From NCBI GenBank assembly GCA_902791985.1, contig CADAYD010000014.1, forward strand, positions 1-64,000: 64,000 nucleotides of DNA. Reading direction: 5' to 3'. The position numbers and the translations under genes are program-made. The notes beneath the pieces are model-generated. The model did not search any database and was not told where the DNA came from. It saw only the letters and a list, made by a program, of their open reading frames with translations. Below are positions 1-8,298 of this stretch, one piece after another; position 1 is the first letter of the stretch; every line of letters starts with the position of its first letter. The DNA comes from an uncultured bacterium. GTDB taxonomy: Bacteria; Cyanobacteriota; Vampirovibrionia; Gastranaerophilales; Gastranaerophilaceae.

Positions 1-102
1 TTAGACATTTTCCTGAATCAGTTGAGCAAAAAATAGTCTACACTCGTAGAAGTATATTGTCATCCGTTTTGGACGTGGGTTCGACTCCCACCGTCTCCAC
101 CA
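1..102 (+). ncRNA. ssrA: tmRNA (ssrA), 3' part; 5' part lies outside the window
   Basis: This is the 3' portion of tmRNA, which rescues stalled ribosomes and tags unfinished proteins. It is recognised by the CTACACTCGTAGA segment near 38-50, typical of the last pseudoknot and long helix, and by the terminal tRNA-like T arm and acceptor strand with encoded CCA (about 71-102). The tag-coding part and 5' acceptor strand would lie upstream of base 1. The CCA is directly followed by a hairpin. Copies of the last 18 bases recur downstream, as expected for an integration hot spot, which ssrA is in many bacteria. Confidence 0.9.
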
Positions 103-138
103 ATAAACAGGACAGGTTTATCTTGTCCTGTTTATTGG
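100..138 (+). terminator. Hairpin after ssrA
   Basis: A 15-16 bp stem (CCAATAAACAGGACA paired with TGTCCTGTTTATTGG) begins in the CCA of ssrA and is followed by only a short T-rich stretch. It probably ends tmRNA transcription or helps 3' processing. Confidence 0.6.
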
Positions 139-277
139 TTTGCGGATGATTTGGAATTGTGAAGAACCCAACAGACCGATAGGTCTGTCCATGGTTCGAG
201 CGGGTTGCGAGCAGAGGCTGAAAGGCGGGGTGTTGAAACCCGCCTGTAATGCCGTTTATTGCGAGCAACCCAAGACA
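139..277. other. GC-rich noncoding spacer of the first scar unit
   Basis: No convincing gene. The stretch is clearly richer in G+C than its surroundings. It contains an inner hairpin (AGGCGGG near 222-228 with CCCGCCT near 239-245) and an outer pair GGGTTGC (about 203-209) with GCAACCC (about 265-271). It resembles the spacers of the later units in composition and in its final GCGAGC-containing stretch. Confidence 0.45.
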
Positions 278-292
278 CTCCCACCGTCTCCA

Positions 293-331
293 CCAAAAAA
301 GAGAATAAGCTCGTCTTATTCTCTTTTTTGG
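293..331. terminator. Hairpin after second scar
   Basis: A perfect 17-bp stem (CCAAAAAAGAGAATAAG with its complement, loop CTCGT) starts within the CCA of the scar. It is identical to the hairpin at 524-562. The A/T-tailed arms make it a possible bidirectional terminator. Confidence 0.65.
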
Positions 332-335
332 TTTG

Positions 336-526
336 ATGTGTGTTGCAAAGAACACACAATATGTGGGTTCGGAACGAGCGAGCCAAAGCCGGAACGGTTT
401 TGCCTTGTGGCACACCTGCCACTAAAGGCAAAACGTGGAGTGCTGTCGATGGCGAGCGAAGTGATAAATTAAATGGCATATTATATTTATTGCGAGCGAC
501 TCAAGACTCTCCCACCGTCTCCACCA
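336..526. repeat. 191-bp repeat, copy A, ending in an ssrA 3'-end scar
   Basis: A G+C-rich repeat starting ATGTGTGTTGCAAAG and ending with the 18-base scar. Copy B lies at 2269-2420 and is essentially identical except that it lacks 39 bases (about 388-426 of copy A). No gene seen. Together the copies flank the cassette holding the genes at 863-2175. Confidence 0.8.
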
Positions 527-562
527 AAAAAGAGAATAAGCTCGTCTTATTCTCTTTTTTGG
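524..562. terminator. Hairpin after third scar
   Basis: Identical 17-bp stem and CTCGT loop to the hairpin at 293-331, again beginning in the scar's CCA. The duplicated unit therefore includes both scar and hairpin. Confidence 0.65.
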
Positions 563-581
563 TATGATGTTTTTCGAAATA

Positions 582-608
582 AAAATCCCTGTGATTCACA
601 GGGATTTT
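582..608. terminator. Rho-independent terminator-like hairpin
   Basis: A 12-bp stem AAAATCCCTGTG with CACAGGGATTTT and a 3-base loop, with T runs on either strand. It lies at the left edge of the cassette. The rest of 527-862 holds no gene I can support. Confidence 0.6.
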
Positions 609-862
609 GTAAAAAGTACAGGTTTTCAGGATATTTGTGACGGGAGTTTTGTCACATTGCTTTATTTTAGATGATAGTGCGAATTTATTTGCATACGCAT
701 TTATAATTAAGATTTATGCTTGGAGAAAAGACGGCACAAATGGTATAATAGTATAAACCACTCATTTACCAACTTTGCATCTTTAATTAGGAACCAGATT
801 TATTAAGATTTTGGTAAAGCCAACACATGCTGAAATATAGGAGGGAAATAGCAATGTAAATG

Positions 863-1243
863 TTATATTATGGCTTTTATTAAGAAAGGCAAAGCAATCA
901 AAAATAAAACACAAGCCGAAATAAACCCAATAGAAAATATTATATTATAAATAGTAATAACAAATATGGGCATCTTAATTTTCAGATTTAATTTTAAATT
1001 AGGGAATTTTTTGACAATTAGAAATCTAATCAAAATTTCCAATATTGCAAATATTATAAAACAACCCAAAATTAAGAAACATATATATGTCATAAGCCCC
1101 CAAACAATTTTATCATCAGAATAGATGTAAGCTCCGCTAATGATGATATGTTTTATGGAATCATAGATTATATATAAAAAGATATAAAACCATACTGCAA
1201 TAAAATTTGTAAATATATATTTTCTAAGGTTAAGAAATTTCAT
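863..1243 (-). CDS. Small multi-spanning membrane protein of unknown function
   Basis: I do not recognise this 126-residue protein. Apart from a short basic start and a K-rich middle (FPNLKLNLKIKM), it is almost wholly hydrophobic, with about three to four membrane segments. The ATG at 1243 is preferred; a TTG at 1297 in the same frame would overlap the start of the divergent gene and has no ribosome site. It shares a cassette bounded by ssrA-end scars with the gene at 1291 and is transcribed away from it. A membrane immunity role for that possible toxin is conceivable but unsupported beyond position. Base composition is extremely AT-rich. Confidence 0.6.
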   Translation of the reverse strand: MKFLNLRKYIFTNFIAVWFYIFLYIIYDSIKHIIISGAYIYSDDKIVWGLMTYICFLILGCFIIFAILEILIRFLIVKKFPNLKLNLKIKMPIFVITIYNIIFSIGFISACVLFLIALPFLIKAII

Positions 1244-1290
1244 ACGGCGATAGTAGTACAAATATATAAAAAAGAAAAGGAGAATATATA

Positions 1291-2175
1291 ATGTCAAATA
1301 AAAATGAAATATATGATTTTTTTAATAATGAGCAAAAACGAAAAGAATATAATGATGAAATAGTCAGTAAAACATTGCACTACCAAAAGAAATTTGGATT
1401 TAAAACAAGTACACAAAAAGGTCATGAATTTTGGAACAATGAAGCAGATGCTTTTAAACACGCATATAGTGGAGCAGACATGTATTTAAAGTACGGGAAT
1501 TCATTTAGTCTTGGGGCTGGAATTTATCATGAATATCAAACTCCTAATAATCCTCTAAGAGAATGGAACATGGATTCATGGAATAATAATCAAGGAAGAG
1601 AAATTGCAAAAGAAATATTAAAAGAATATGGAAATAGTTTTTTTAATCTACCTCAACAACAACAAGATGATATTAAAGCTGTAAAGGTTATGGATAGAAT
1701 ACGTAATGGATATTTAATAACTAATCCTAGTGACGCAAGAGATTATAAAGGCAAAATTGAAAATTATATGAAAAATCATCCTGAAATAATAAAGCATGGA
1801 GAAAAAATATTTGGTATAAATAAAACAACCGGTCAAGCTGCAAATATTGATATAAACCAACTTGCAAATATTTTGGGAATTCAATTAACAAATCAACCTA
1901 AACAAAATTTAGAATTATTCGGTTATACAAATCCCTTGACAGGAAGTAATCATATCTACACCAGAGAAGAAGTCGGGCAAATGACTCCTGATGAATTTGC
2001 AAAACATGAAAAAGAAATAGATACCCAGACAAGATATTTTAACGGTACTATGCCAACAAATTGGGACTTGCAACGTGAAGCAATGACAGGTGGCGGAGTT
2101 GTGTATGTAAATTCATACACCAGAGCTGACGGAACAAACGTAAAAGGTTACTATCGTAGCAGACCTAATATTTAG
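1291..2175 (+). CDS. Polymorphic-toxin-like domain protein (DUF6973-like), cassette cargo
   Basis: A 294-residue protein with a clear AGGAG ribosome site (about 1278-1282). Residues roughly 45-115 contain the spaced motif NEADAFKHAYSGA ... HEY ... MDSWNNNQGREIA. I associate this with a small helical domain found near the ends of secreted polymorphic toxins and phage-type proteins (DUF6973, named from memory). The C-terminal 100 residues are polar with no motif I recognise. There is no signal peptide or membrane segment. The gene sits between ssrA-end scars with its own terminator, so it is probably acquired cargo. Catalytic activity, if any, is unknown. Confidence 0.7.
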   Translation: MSNKNEIYDFFNNEQKRKEYNDEIVSKTLHYQKKFGFKTSTQKGHEFWNNEADAFKHAYSGADMYLKYGNSFSLGAGIYHEYQTPNNPLREWNMDSWNNNQGREIAKEILKEYGNSFFNLPQQQQDDIKAVKVMDRIRNGYLITNPSDARDYKGKIENYMKNHPEIIKHGEKIFGINKTTGQAANIDINQLANILGIQLTNQPKQNLELFGYTNPLTGSNHIYTREEVGQMTPDEFAKHEKEIDTQTRYFNGTMPTNWDLQREAMTGGGVVYVNSYTRADGTNVKGYYRSRPNI

Positions 2176-2182
2176 TTATGTG

Positions 2183-2216
2183 AATAGTCTGACCAATAAA
2201 GGTCGGACTATTTTTT
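2183..2216 (+). terminator. Terminator of the cassette cargo gene
   Basis: A 12-bp stem (AATAGTCTGACC with GGTCGGACTATT, one G-T pair) with loop AATAAA, followed by a T run just after the stop at 2175. Confidence 0.85.
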
Positions 2217-2268
2217 ATAAATCTCAATCTCACAGTTAATTTTATCTTATTCTGAGTGTTAAATTACA

Positions 2269-2420
2269 ATGTGTGTTGCAAAGAACACACAATATGTGGG
2301 TTCGGAACGAGCGAGCCAAAGCCGGAACGTGGAGTGCTGTCGATGGCGAGCGAAGTGATAAATTAAATGGCATATTATATTTATTGCGAGCGACTCAAGA
2401 CTCTCCCACCGTCTCCACCA
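2269..2420. repeat. Repeat copy B, right boundary of the cassette
   Basis: This matches 336-526 apart from a 39-base internal deletion at the AACG junction, and ends in the fourth ssrA 3'-end copy (2403-2420). After it, 2421-2511 holds only a weak AGAGAG/CTCTCT hairpin and no gene. Confidence 0.8.
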
Positions 2421-2511
2421 TTTAGTCTTGAATAGAGAGATAAGACCATTCTCTCTAACAAAACGTCATACAACTAAGCTTAACAATTATATTCTTAAAA
2501 TATAGTTTTAA

Positions 2512-3198
2512 TTATTTTGACAAAATATCACTTGATTTAATGTACACAGGAGTATCTAATTTAAATATAATTTTATTTCCTGCTTTCAGCTTATAATTTA
2601 ATCCTTTTGCCATTGAGCTTATTAAAAGACCAAAACCTCTGCAAGTTCTTGGTACTACAACTAAGCCTACAACGCTTACGGATTCTATTGCAACTACAGC
2701 AACACTTATTACAGAAAAGGTAACAATTCCTACACTTGCAGGTAATGCTCTCAAAGTATTTAAAAATTGAGGAGATCTTAAATCGCTTCCTTTTTTAGGT
2801 TCCATTCTTAGTGTATAAACACTTTCATTCGGGAATATTATTTTATCTATTATAATATATGCTCTTGCTCTTTTAAACATAGGTTCGCTTTTTTTAACTT
2901 TTTTAAATTTACCTGCGAATCTGGTATGTTCCGGCAAAGACATTCCGTTAGAAGTTTTTACTTCTGAAACTAACCTGAAATATATTTCATCATTGATGTT
3001 TGTCTCGTTTATATCTATATCTGATTCCAACTCAAGCACAAAATTGTTTTTTGGATTCAAAAAGATTTTTTCTTCCTCGATAGCAGCAGAAAAAACAGGA
3101 GAATCTTGTTCTGCGTATTCATTTTCTTCTGCCAATACAGGTTCTATCATCAATAAATTTATCAATAAAATTAATATAAGTGATATAAATTTTTTCAT
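2512..3198 (-). CDS. Secreted protein of unknown function
   Basis: A 228-residue protein with a good signal peptide (residues 1-23, cleavage after VLA) and a strong ribosome site (GAGGGG) before the ATG. The mature part begins acidic. It continues with a beta-rich region (LPEHTRFAGKFKKVKK) that recalls extracytoplasmic beta-barrel modules of the TrbI type only loosely, then a hydrophobic stretch near 145-185, and ends in another beta-rich segment. It may be a periplasmic or envelope protein. No catalytic motif is visible. The first ordinary chromosomal gene after the ssrA array, it appears monocistronic. Confidence 0.7.
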   Translation of the reverse strand: MKKFISLILILLINLLMIEPVLAEENEYAEQDSPVFSAAIEEEKIFLNPKNNFVLELESDIDINETNINDEIYFRLVSEVKTSNGMSLPEHTRFAGKFKKVKKSEPMFKRARAYIIIDKIIFPNESVYTLRMEPKKGSDLRSPQFLNTLRALPASVGIVTFSVISVAVVAIESVSVVGLVVVPRTCRGFGLLISSMAKGLNYKLKAGNKIIFKLDTPVYIKSSDILSK

Positions 3199-3324
3199 TT
3201 TCCCCTCTTAAAATTACTATAGACAGACCCAGTATATTATAAAAATGAGAAAAGTAAAATTCTGTGTTTTAAAAGTCTTTTATATTCAATGATACAAATA
3301 TTGCTTTTAGGACTAAATTTACCA

Positions 3325-5658
3325 CTAAATTTTAAAGGTTAAAGTCAGTATATTTTTCTCATTTTCTCGTTTATACGTAATGTCATCGGTCATTTCCTTA
3401 ACCATATAAATTCCCAATCCTCCGATAGGTCTTTCTTCCGGAGGCAGTGTTATATCCGGATCCGGTTTTTTTAGCGGATTGTATGCTACACCTTCATCCT
3501 TAAATTCAAAAATAATCTTTCCGTCAGATTTTGTTAAATATGCTTCAATTGAGCCTGTTTTTTCAGGATATGCATAGAACGCAACATTCGCAAATATTTC
3601 TTCTGCGCACATATCAAGTTTATTTGCCAAATTTTCATCAATGTTCCATTCTTTGCAAGTGTTATTAACCCAAGTATAGAAATGATTATAATTTTCCTGA
3701 ACTACGATTTGTTTAAATGATTTGGTATTATTTTGTGTCCCGTTATATTTGAATATTAGCATCGTTATATCATCACTTTGTGTTGTGTTATTTGTATATT
3801 GTTTAATAGAAGATTTTACTTGCTGAGCAATTTCTGTTACTTCATTACTGTCAAGATTATTCAAACATTCATAAAGCCTTTGTTCTCCAAACATTTCTTC
3901 TTTTATATTTGTGGCTTCGGTTATTCCGTCAGTGTAGGTATATATTATATCACCGGAGTTTAATTTTGTTTCATAAATTTCAAATTTTGCGTTCTCAAAA
4001 ACCCCGAGTGCTATATTGGAATTTAATTGTAAATATTCATAATTCCCGTTTTGTCTTTTTATCAGAGGAAGATTATGACCGCAGTTTATAATACTTATCG
4101 CTCCGGTAGTAATATCAGCAATTCCTATCAGCATTGTGATAAAAAGCCCTTGAGTATTTTCTTTACAGATTTTATTATTAATATTTTCTATAAGTTTTTG
4201 TGACGTACAATCATTTTGTGCAAGATTATTTATAAGAGTTTTAGTTGTCATCATAAACAATGCGGCAGGGATTCCTTTACCTGAAACATCCGCTATCAAA
4301 AACATAAATTTAGTTTCATCAATGAAGAAGAAATCATAAAAATCTCCGCCGACTTCTTTTGCTGCTTCCATTGATGCAAAGATATCAAACTCTTTGTGTT
4401 CCGGAAATGGTGGAAATATGTTTGGCAAGCTCGATTCTTGAATAGATTTTGCGATAGAAAGTTCAGAAACAATTTTTGCTCTTTCGTTGGTGATAGTTTT
4501 AATATCTTGAGTCATTTTGTCGTATGTTGAGGCTAATTGAGCAAATTCTACCGGCTTTTCTATTTTAATTTCTATGTCTTCACCTTTTCGGATTTTGTTT
4601 GCGATATTAATTAATATATTTATAGGTTTCATCACATATCTGTTCAGGCTTAGATATAAAAGTGCAGGAATAATTAAGCTTAATAAAATCAAACCGATAA
4701 CCATTATCTTGAGAGTATTTGCAAGCGAATAAAACATCTCTTTTCTTGGTATACAAATTATCAAGTTCATTCCGTTATCAAACGCTTTTACAAAAGGAAT
4801 ATAGTCTTTGCCATTATAATTTATAAATAAGTCATCTATAAGACTTGATTTGTACCATGGTATATTATTAATTCCTTTACCAACAAGAGATTTATTATCT
4901 AAATACGGATCAGTTGAAACAATAATATAATCATCTCTTATGTTGGCAAACAGCGCAAAATTGTTTTTAATAAATTTCCCGCTTGCAAAAGATGAGAGGC
5001 TATTTTTGCGAACAAATTTCATATTCTTAATTTCTTCTTCAATAGAACTTATTTCCCAATCAACGGTTGAAATTCCGATTAAATTGCCTTTATCATCAAA
5101 AATTCCTGAACCTGCAGTTATCATAAGTGTGTTACTGCCTTGATTTTCATAATATGGTTTTGACCAAGCAACATCCACTTTTTTTTCTCTAATCTGAGAA
5201 ATTATTTCTTTATACCAACTTTGATTTAAATAATTGTATTCTTCACTGCTAAAACTCTCATCAATAACAACTTCCCCATCTTTATTGTGATATGCATAAA
5301 TACAAAATCTTTTTTGAGATTTATCTATCACATAAGGTTCAAACCATATTCCGCCGCCTAAAGAATCAGAATAATTATAAAAAATTTTTGCCATAACAAT
5401 CTTTGTTAATTCAACACTTTTATCTGTTCTGTAAAACAGATTACCTATAATAGCCAACCCTTTTGAATTATTTTCTATTCTATGAATATCATCATTTATA
5501 TTGTCTTTTAGAACTTCGATATAACGAGAATAATAGTCTAATACCAGCGGCTTTGTTTTGCTCTCAAAAACATACGCATACGCCATAAAGACAAATGTAA
5601 TTATGGCAAGAACAGTTACGGCAATAGCAAGTATTTTTGATTTCAGAGTCTTAAACAT
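3325..5658 (-). CDS. RsbU-type PP2C phosphatase with sensor, HAMP and HATPase domains
   Basis: A 777-residue membrane signalling protein. Visible in order: membrane segment (about 9-31); extracellular dCache-like sensor (about 35-300, with a WYKE...W...Y pattern); second membrane segment (about 312-336); HAMP linker (about 336-390); SpoIIE/PP2C phosphatase (about 410-640, with GGDFYDFF, DVSGKG and DGITEA metal-site motifs); and a C-terminal HATPase of the RsbW type (about 655-777, EEIFAN, DEGVAYNP, GGLGIYM). Family knowledge predicts it dephosphorylates a STAS antagonist; the coupled upstream gene encodes one. The fused kinase-like domain could phosphorylate the same partner, making a two-way switch in one chain. 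No sigma factor is adjacent. Confidence 0.92.
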   Translation of the reverse strand: MFKTLKSKILAIAVTVLAIITFVFMAYAYVFESKTKPLVLDYYSRYIEVLKDNINDDIHRIENNSKGLAIIGNLFYRTDKSVELTKIVMAKIFYNYSDSLGGGIWFEPYVIDKSQKRFCIYAYHNKDGEVVIDESFSSEEYNYLNQSWYKEIISQIREKKVDVAWSKPYYENQGSNTLMITAGSGIFDDKGNLIGISTVDWEISSIEEEIKNMKFVRKNSLSSFASGKFIKNNFALFANIRDDYIIVSTDPYLDNKSLVGKGINNIPWYKSSLIDDLFINYNGKDYIPFVKAFDNGMNLIICIPRKEMFYSLANTLKIMVIGLILLSLIIPALLYLSLNRYVMKPINILINIANKIRKGEDIEIKIEKPVEFAQLASTYDKMTQDIKTITNERAKIVSELSIAKSIQESSLPNIFPPFPEHKEFDIFASMEAAKEVGGDFYDFFFIDETKFMFLIADVSGKGIPAALFMMTTKTLINNLAQNDCTSQKLIENINNKICKENTQGLFITMLIGIADITTGAISIINCGHNLPLIKRQNGNYEYLQLNSNIALGVFENAKFEIYETKLNSGDIIYTYTDGITEATNIKEEMFGEQRLYECLNNLDSNEVTEIAQQVKSSIKQYTNNTTQSDDITMLIFKYNGTQNNTKSFKQIVVQENYNHFYTWVNNTCKEWNIDENLANKLDMCAEEIFANVAFYAYPEKTGSIEAYLTKSDGKIIFEFKDEGVAYNPLKKPDPDITLPPEERPIGGLGIYMVKEMTDDITYKRENEKNILTLTFKI

Positions 5659-5972
5659 TACACGAATAATAAAAATTTATCAAAACCTACCATTTTAAAA
5701 GAATTCATCAATTGATCGGATACATCTTTGAGTTTCAAAACACCTTCTTGTGCTTTAAGTTGTTTATATAATTCTAATATTACTTTCAATCCGAAACTTG
5801 AAATGAATGTAATTTCTGAAAAATCGAGTGTTACATCTGTAATGATTTCTTCATTATCTTCAATAAAATTTTTTATTTTTGCACCGTATTCAACAGCATT
5901 ATCAAGATCCAATCTTCCTGTAGCCTTTACATATAAACCGTCTATACCAATTCTTTTAAGTGTGATATCCAT
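5658..5972 (-). CDS. STAS-domain anti-sigma factor antagonist
   Basis: A 104-residue single STAS domain. The phosphorylatable serine lies in the typical loop (SEITFISSFGLKVILELY, about residues 50-67), corresponding to the D-S-S/F-G-L pattern of SpoIIAA/RsbV proteins. An AGAGG ribosome site precedes the ATG. Its stop overlaps the start of the phosphatase gene (TAATG), so the two are translationally coupled and very probably act together: phosphorylated STAS is inactive, and the phosphatase reactivates it. The downstream target (anti-sigma factor or another effector) is not in this window. Confidence 0.9.
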   Translation of the reverse strand: MDITLKRIGIDGLYVKATGRLDLDNAVEYGAKIKNFIEDNEEIITDVTLDFSEITFISSFGLKVILELYKQLKAQEGVLKLKDVSDQLMNSFKMVGFDKFLLFV

Positions 5973-6163
5973 ACAATTAACCTCTTAAATATTAACCTAC
6001 ATAAATTCTCTCATAAAATAACAATTTTTATATCATGCATATAATGTATTATTTAAATTTATGTATTTATTGTAAACATTTATTAAAAAAAAAGCAATTA
6101 ATTTAGTAAAAAATTTTTTATATAGGTATACGGGGAAAATATTTTTATTAAATTGGAGGAATT

Positions 6164-7183
6164 ATGACTACAGTAAAACCAATCAGTGAATCTGATTATT
6201 TTAGATTAAAACTGGCAAGTACGCCTGAAGTCGAAAGAGGTGATAAACACACAATTAAAAAAGGCGATAATTTATGGAATATTGCTAAGAAAAATCTTAG
6301 AAGAAATGCAAGCAATGCAGAAATTTCTGATTATATGTATCAAATAGCAAAGCTTAATAATATAAATTCAATAGAAGAAGCCAGTAATATTAAGCTAAAT
6401 GAAGAAATTTATTTGCCGAAAGTTTCGGCTGCAAGTACTCCAACAGCTTCTTCTGCAAGTGCTCCAAAGCGGGCAGAAGTTGTAACAAACCCTCAGCCGT
6501 CGGTAAAACCTTCTGCACAGAAAAAGCATGTTCAAGCACAGCCTGTCCAATCTCAACCGGCTCAACCGCAACAGACAAAGCCTCCGGCACAAGATAATCC
6601 GTTTTTGAGATACAATCCTCAGGATCCGTATTCATCAACATGGAAGCCGAGAGAAGAAGAAATAAGAGTACCTATGGCAACTGAAGAACAATTAAGAACA
6701 CAGGCAACACAGAAAAAACCGCAATCAGTTCAGCCGGCTAAAAAAGTTGAACAGAAAAAACCTGTATCTAAGCCGAAAACTAATGCTGAACTTGGATTTG
6801 AAGCATTAAAGAATGATATATTGAGTACTCCGCTTGAAAATATGGTAATTACTCGCGGAGGCGGTTATGGCAATCAGTTCAATTACACTCTAAATTATAG
6901 GCATCCTAAGGGATATGAACCTATAAGGATAATTACAAGTTTTGTTGCAGATAAAGATGGTAATGTTATAAGTATTTCATTTAATGGTAAAAAAGATGAA
7001 CTTTCGTTACGTTATGATTATACACTTTATAAGGATGGAAAAATTAAAAAGTATGATGGCATGGAGTGTAAATATACCATACCTGCCGGAAGCGTAGATA
7101 AAAATGTTTTAAACCAAATAGAGAAAATTCTCAAAGATAAAGTTGTTGCATTTAACAAAGACCATCATTCATATGTCGATTAG
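6164..7183 (+). CDS. LysM-domain protein, cytoplasmic-looking, lineage type
   Basis: A 339-residue protein preceded by a strong GGAGG site. Residues about 25-80 form a LysM-like module (HTIKKGDNLWNIAKKN ... NNIN ... LNEEIYLP) longer than classical LysM because of an insert after the first helix. Residues 85-210 are a Pro/Gln/Ala-rich, Lys-containing linker. The last 130 residues form an unrecognised beta-rich domain (GGGYGNQFNYTLNYR, then PIRIITSFVADKDGNV). No signal peptide is seen although LysM usually binds peptidoglycan, so export would need another route. Related LysM modules occur at the C-termini of the proteins at 10227 and 41021. Confidence 0.8.
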   Translation: MTTVKPISESDYFRLKLASTPEVERGDKHTIKKGDNLWNIAKKNLRRNASNAEISDYMYQIAKLNNINSIEEASNIKLNEEIYLPKVSAASTPTASSASAPKRAEVVTNPQPSVKPSAQKKHVQAQPVQSQPAQPQQTKPPAQDNPFLRYNPQDPYSSTWKPREEEIRVPMATEEQLRTQATQKKPQSVQPAKKVEQKKPVSKPKTNAELGFEALKNDILSTPLENMVITRGGGYGNQFNYTLNYRHPKGYEPIRIITSFVADKDGNVISISFNGKKDELSLRYDYTLYKDGKIKKYDGMECKYTIPAGSVDKNVLNQIEKILKDKVVAFNKDHHSYVD

Positions 7184-7205
7184 CAAATATAGATAAATCA
7201 TTTTG

Positions 7206-7240
7206 AAAAACTAAGACGTTATCTGCGTCTTAGTTTTTTA
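7206..7240 (+). terminator. Rho-independent terminator
   Basis: A 13-bp stem AAAAACTAAGACG with CGTCTTAGTTTTT, loop of about 7 bases, ending in a T run, just after the LysM gene. Confidence 0.9.
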
Positions 7241-7336
7241 GTTATATTTGTATTCTAAATGTATACAATTTGTCTACATACTAATCTGATTATCTGTGTT
7301 AAAGTCCTATCATATAAGGATTTTGGAATTAAGAGA

Positions 7337-8260
7337 ATGTCATTAAATAATTTTATCGAAACACTGTTTTCTATAAAGGATTATGGTGAAACGCATTTAA
7401 TTTTAAGAATTTTTGGGTTAAAAATAAAATTTCCTAAAAGGGAATATGCACTTAAACAACGTGAAAATATTTATTACGAGTATAAAAAAAATAATGTTGA
7501 TATTACTCAACTCCCTCCTGCGAAGGGGCAGGTGCGAGATATTCAACTTGCGAATTTGCAAATATTAAAAGAATTTGACAATGTATGTACAAAAGCAGGA
7601 CTTGAATACTGGCTTGATTTTGGCACTTTATTGGGTGCTATAAGGCATAAAGGATTTATTCCTTGGGATGATGATATAGATTTGGGGATGATGCGGGATG
7701 ATTATAACAAATTAGTTGAAAATTTTGATAAATATTCATCAAATCCTGATTTATATGTGAGTGTTGAAACTGATAGAAAAAATAATATAATAACAAAAAT
7801 AAGAAACAAGAAATGTAATCACATTTTTGTTGATATTTTTCCTATGGATGTTTGTTCTAAATACAATATCAAAGAACAAATTTTACTCTCAAAAAAAATG
7901 AAGAATTTTGACCGAAAAGTTTTTCAAAAAAGAATGTCATTTCAAGAACTTAAAAATGTTGTCAAGACTGCTAAAGATGGTTATTTGAGATGTGATAATT
8001 CAGAAAAACCTTTTGTTGTAATGGGTATAGAATATTCTCAGCCTAATAAAAATTGGTTTTTCCCTAAAGATGTATACTTCCCTTTAAGAAAAATGGAATT
8101 TGAAAATTACGAATTTCCTGTACCAAATAATACGGAATTTTATTTGAAAGAGAGTTATGGAGATTATATGAGGTATCCTTCAAAATTTGGTATGGGTCAT
8201 ACAATGTATTTGAATTTACCTGATGAAGAAAAACAGTTTATAAAAGAGTTTATAAAATAA
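7337..8260 (+). CDS. LicD-family nucleotidyltransferase-fold protein
   Basis: About 307 residues. The LicD signature lies near residues 85-125: WLDFGTLLGAIRHKGFIPWD followed by DDIDLGM, containing the metal-binding acidic pair of the fold. LicD proteins transfer phosphocholine or related groups onto surface glycans or teichoic acids; the actual substrate here is unknown. The ATG at 7337 with a nearby AAGAG is preferred over an in-frame start at 7259, whose extra residues look noncoding. It is monocistronic, between two strong terminators. A role in surface polysaccharide decoration is inferred. Confidence 0.85.
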   Translation: MSLNNFIETLFSIKDYGETHLILRIFGLKIKFPKREYALKQRENIYYEYKKNNVDITQLPPAKGQVRDIQLANLQILKEFDNVCTKAGLEYWLDFGTLLGAIRHKGFIPWDDDIDLGMMRDDYNKLVENFDKYSSNPDLYVSVETDRKNNIITKIRNKKCNHIFVDIFPMDVCSKYNIKEQILLSKKMKNFDRKVFQKRMSFQELKNVVKTAKDGYLRCDNSEKPFVVMGIEYSQPNKNWFFPKDVYFPLRKMEFENYEFPVPNNTEFYLKESYGDYMRYPSKFGMGHTMYLNLPDEEKQFIKEFIK

Positions 8261-8284
8261 AAGGTGCGTGTATACGCACCTTTT
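8259..8284. terminator. Bidirectional terminator between convergent genes
   Basis: An 11-bp stem AAAAGGTGCGT with ACGCACCTTTT and a 4-base loop. A and T arms on the two sides allow use by both the LicD gene and the convergent gene at 8299. Confidence 0.85.
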
Positions 8285-8298
8285 ATTATTAGCAATGT

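Larger units (their letters stand above)
85..2420. repeat. Array of four ssrA 3'-end copies (att-like scars)
   Basis: The sequence CTCCCACCGTCTCCACCA, the last 18 bases of ssrA, occurs at 85-102 (native), 278-295, 509-526 and 2403-2420, always in the same orientation. The last three are each preceded by a similar GC-richer stretch ending TTGCGAGC, then AACC or GACT, then CAAGAC. Same-direction duplication of an RNA gene's 3' end is the usual footprint of tyrosine-recombinase integration. No recombinase gene is visible, so the array would be remnants or elements mobilised in trans. Confidence 0.75.

Noticed and set aside
296-508. CRISPR repeats in the ssrA array
   Set aside because: Spacings are uneven, the repeats are copies of an RNA gene end with hairpins, and no cas genes are nearby.
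38-567. Open frames over the ssrA end and scars, with products containing VETVGV-type sequence
   Set aside because: They are translations of the reverse complement or forward strand of an RNA gene end and hairpins, without ribosome sites; such predictions are common artefacts at tmRNA 3' ends.
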